Assembly: GCF_021117405.1 (NCBI RefSeq)
Contig: NZ_CP088251.1
Location: 1,116,001 to 1,180,000 of the forward strand
Reading direction: 5' to 3'
Length of the DNA stretch: 64,000 nucleotides
Source of the DNA: Frateuria edaphi
GTDB taxonomy: Bacteria; Pseudomonadota; Gammaproteobacteria; Xanthomonadales; Rhodanobacteraceae
Under the pieces are notes generated by a model. The model saw only the letters and a program-made list of their open reading frames with translations, was not told where the DNA came from and ran no database searches. Shown here piece by piece: positions 63,723-64,000 of this stretch (position 1 is its first letter; every line of letters begins with the position of its first letter). Position numbers and translations under genes: made by a program.

Positions 63723-64000
63723 CTCGCGGTGCCTGCCGACACCCCTGGCGCGTTCAGGCGTTTGGCCCACTTGGCTCCGCAGGCCAGCCCAAGGAGGCGT
63801 GACCGGATTTGCTCGCGTTTTACGAATTCACGTAATAGGCGCCGTTGGCCAGCCCGGCCGGTGGGCCACCGCCAGGGGAGCTACCGGTCGATCGGTAGCT
63901 GAAATCTAGGATGGCTGCCTTTCGCGGTAGAACCGGTGCTGCCGATGGTTGCCATTGGCGGGCCGGATACGGCGATTTCCGCTCGCCTTGCCGGGGCGGG
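63723..64000 (+). other. Gene-free right edge with an inverted repeat
   Basis: No supported gene starts in the last 278 bases. AGCTACCG, GTCGAT, CGGTAGCT (63879-63900) is a perfect 8-bp inverted repeat without a T run; it may be a weak terminator for the preceding gene or an operator. Confidence 0.5.

Overview
The window is high-GC (roughly two thirds G+C), gene-dense gammaproteobacterial DNA. It most resembles Xanthomonadales/Lysobacterales, probably Rhodanobacteraceae (Rhodanobacter, Dyella or Luteibacter-like). The clues are the Xanthomonas-type arginine pathway (N-acetylornithine carbamoyltransferase, acetylcitrulline deacetylase and a fused N-acetylglutamate kinase/synthase), a FimX-type c-di-GMP protein, GTAGGAGCGC-type intergenic repeats, an ECF sigma gene beside a type VI secretion cluster, and kynurenine-pathway genes. 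I found no rRNA, tRNA, CRISPR array, insertion sequence or prophage. The genus is an inference.

Region 1 (1-14.1 kb) is housekeeping sequence: rsfS-rlmH; small stress/membrane genes (CsbD, hemerythrin) with a zinc alcohol dehydrogenase; a TPR-GGDEF diguanylate cyclase; Mut7-C and Nudix genes; a DksA-like zinc-finger protein; an aldo/keto reductase; then dnaB-alr and radA. Region 2 (14.1-31.7 kb) holds a CcsA/YpjD-like gene, ffh, the rpsP-rimM-trmD-rplS ribosome operon, fimX, divergent epmB and efp, an amidohydrolase-YciI-ubiG-mupP-squalene/phytoene synthase run, folE2, an orphan yidD, a DksA with a long Lys/Ala/Pro-rich N-terminus, sufE and cysS.

Region 3 (32.4-41.2 kb) is one arginine operon, argF'-argG-argE'-argB(A)-argC-proS-argH, with ATGA-type overlaps. 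Its leader looks like a ribosome-mediated attenuator. A 34-codon ORF carries four Arg codons in its last twelve. Its last codons and the first base of its stop overlap an 8-nt segment that can pair with the 5' arm of a perfect intrinsic terminator just upstream of argF'. I consider this one of the two most interesting signals. The operon also carries a ProRS lacking the INS editing domain.

Region 4 (41.4-48.7 kb) has a PAS-GAF-PAS hybrid histidine kinase, a PNPOx-like stress protein, a kynureninase/ACMSD cluster with a methyltransferase, and an ECF sigma factor of the kind linked to T6SS in Xanthomonas.

Region 5 (48.7-64 kb) is part of a type VI secretion cluster in the order tssB-tssC-hcp-tagJ-tssE-tssF-tssG-clpV, followed by an apparent effector island. 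The island has an aspzincin (M35-like) metallopeptidase, three tandem paralogues of a small putative immunity protein with different predicted compartments, two unrelated-looking standalone deaminase-motif proteins, and an Ala/Gly-rich hydrophobic protein of unknown function. The membrane complex, VgrG and PAAR genes are not in the window and may lie to the right. This effector island is the second main novelty.
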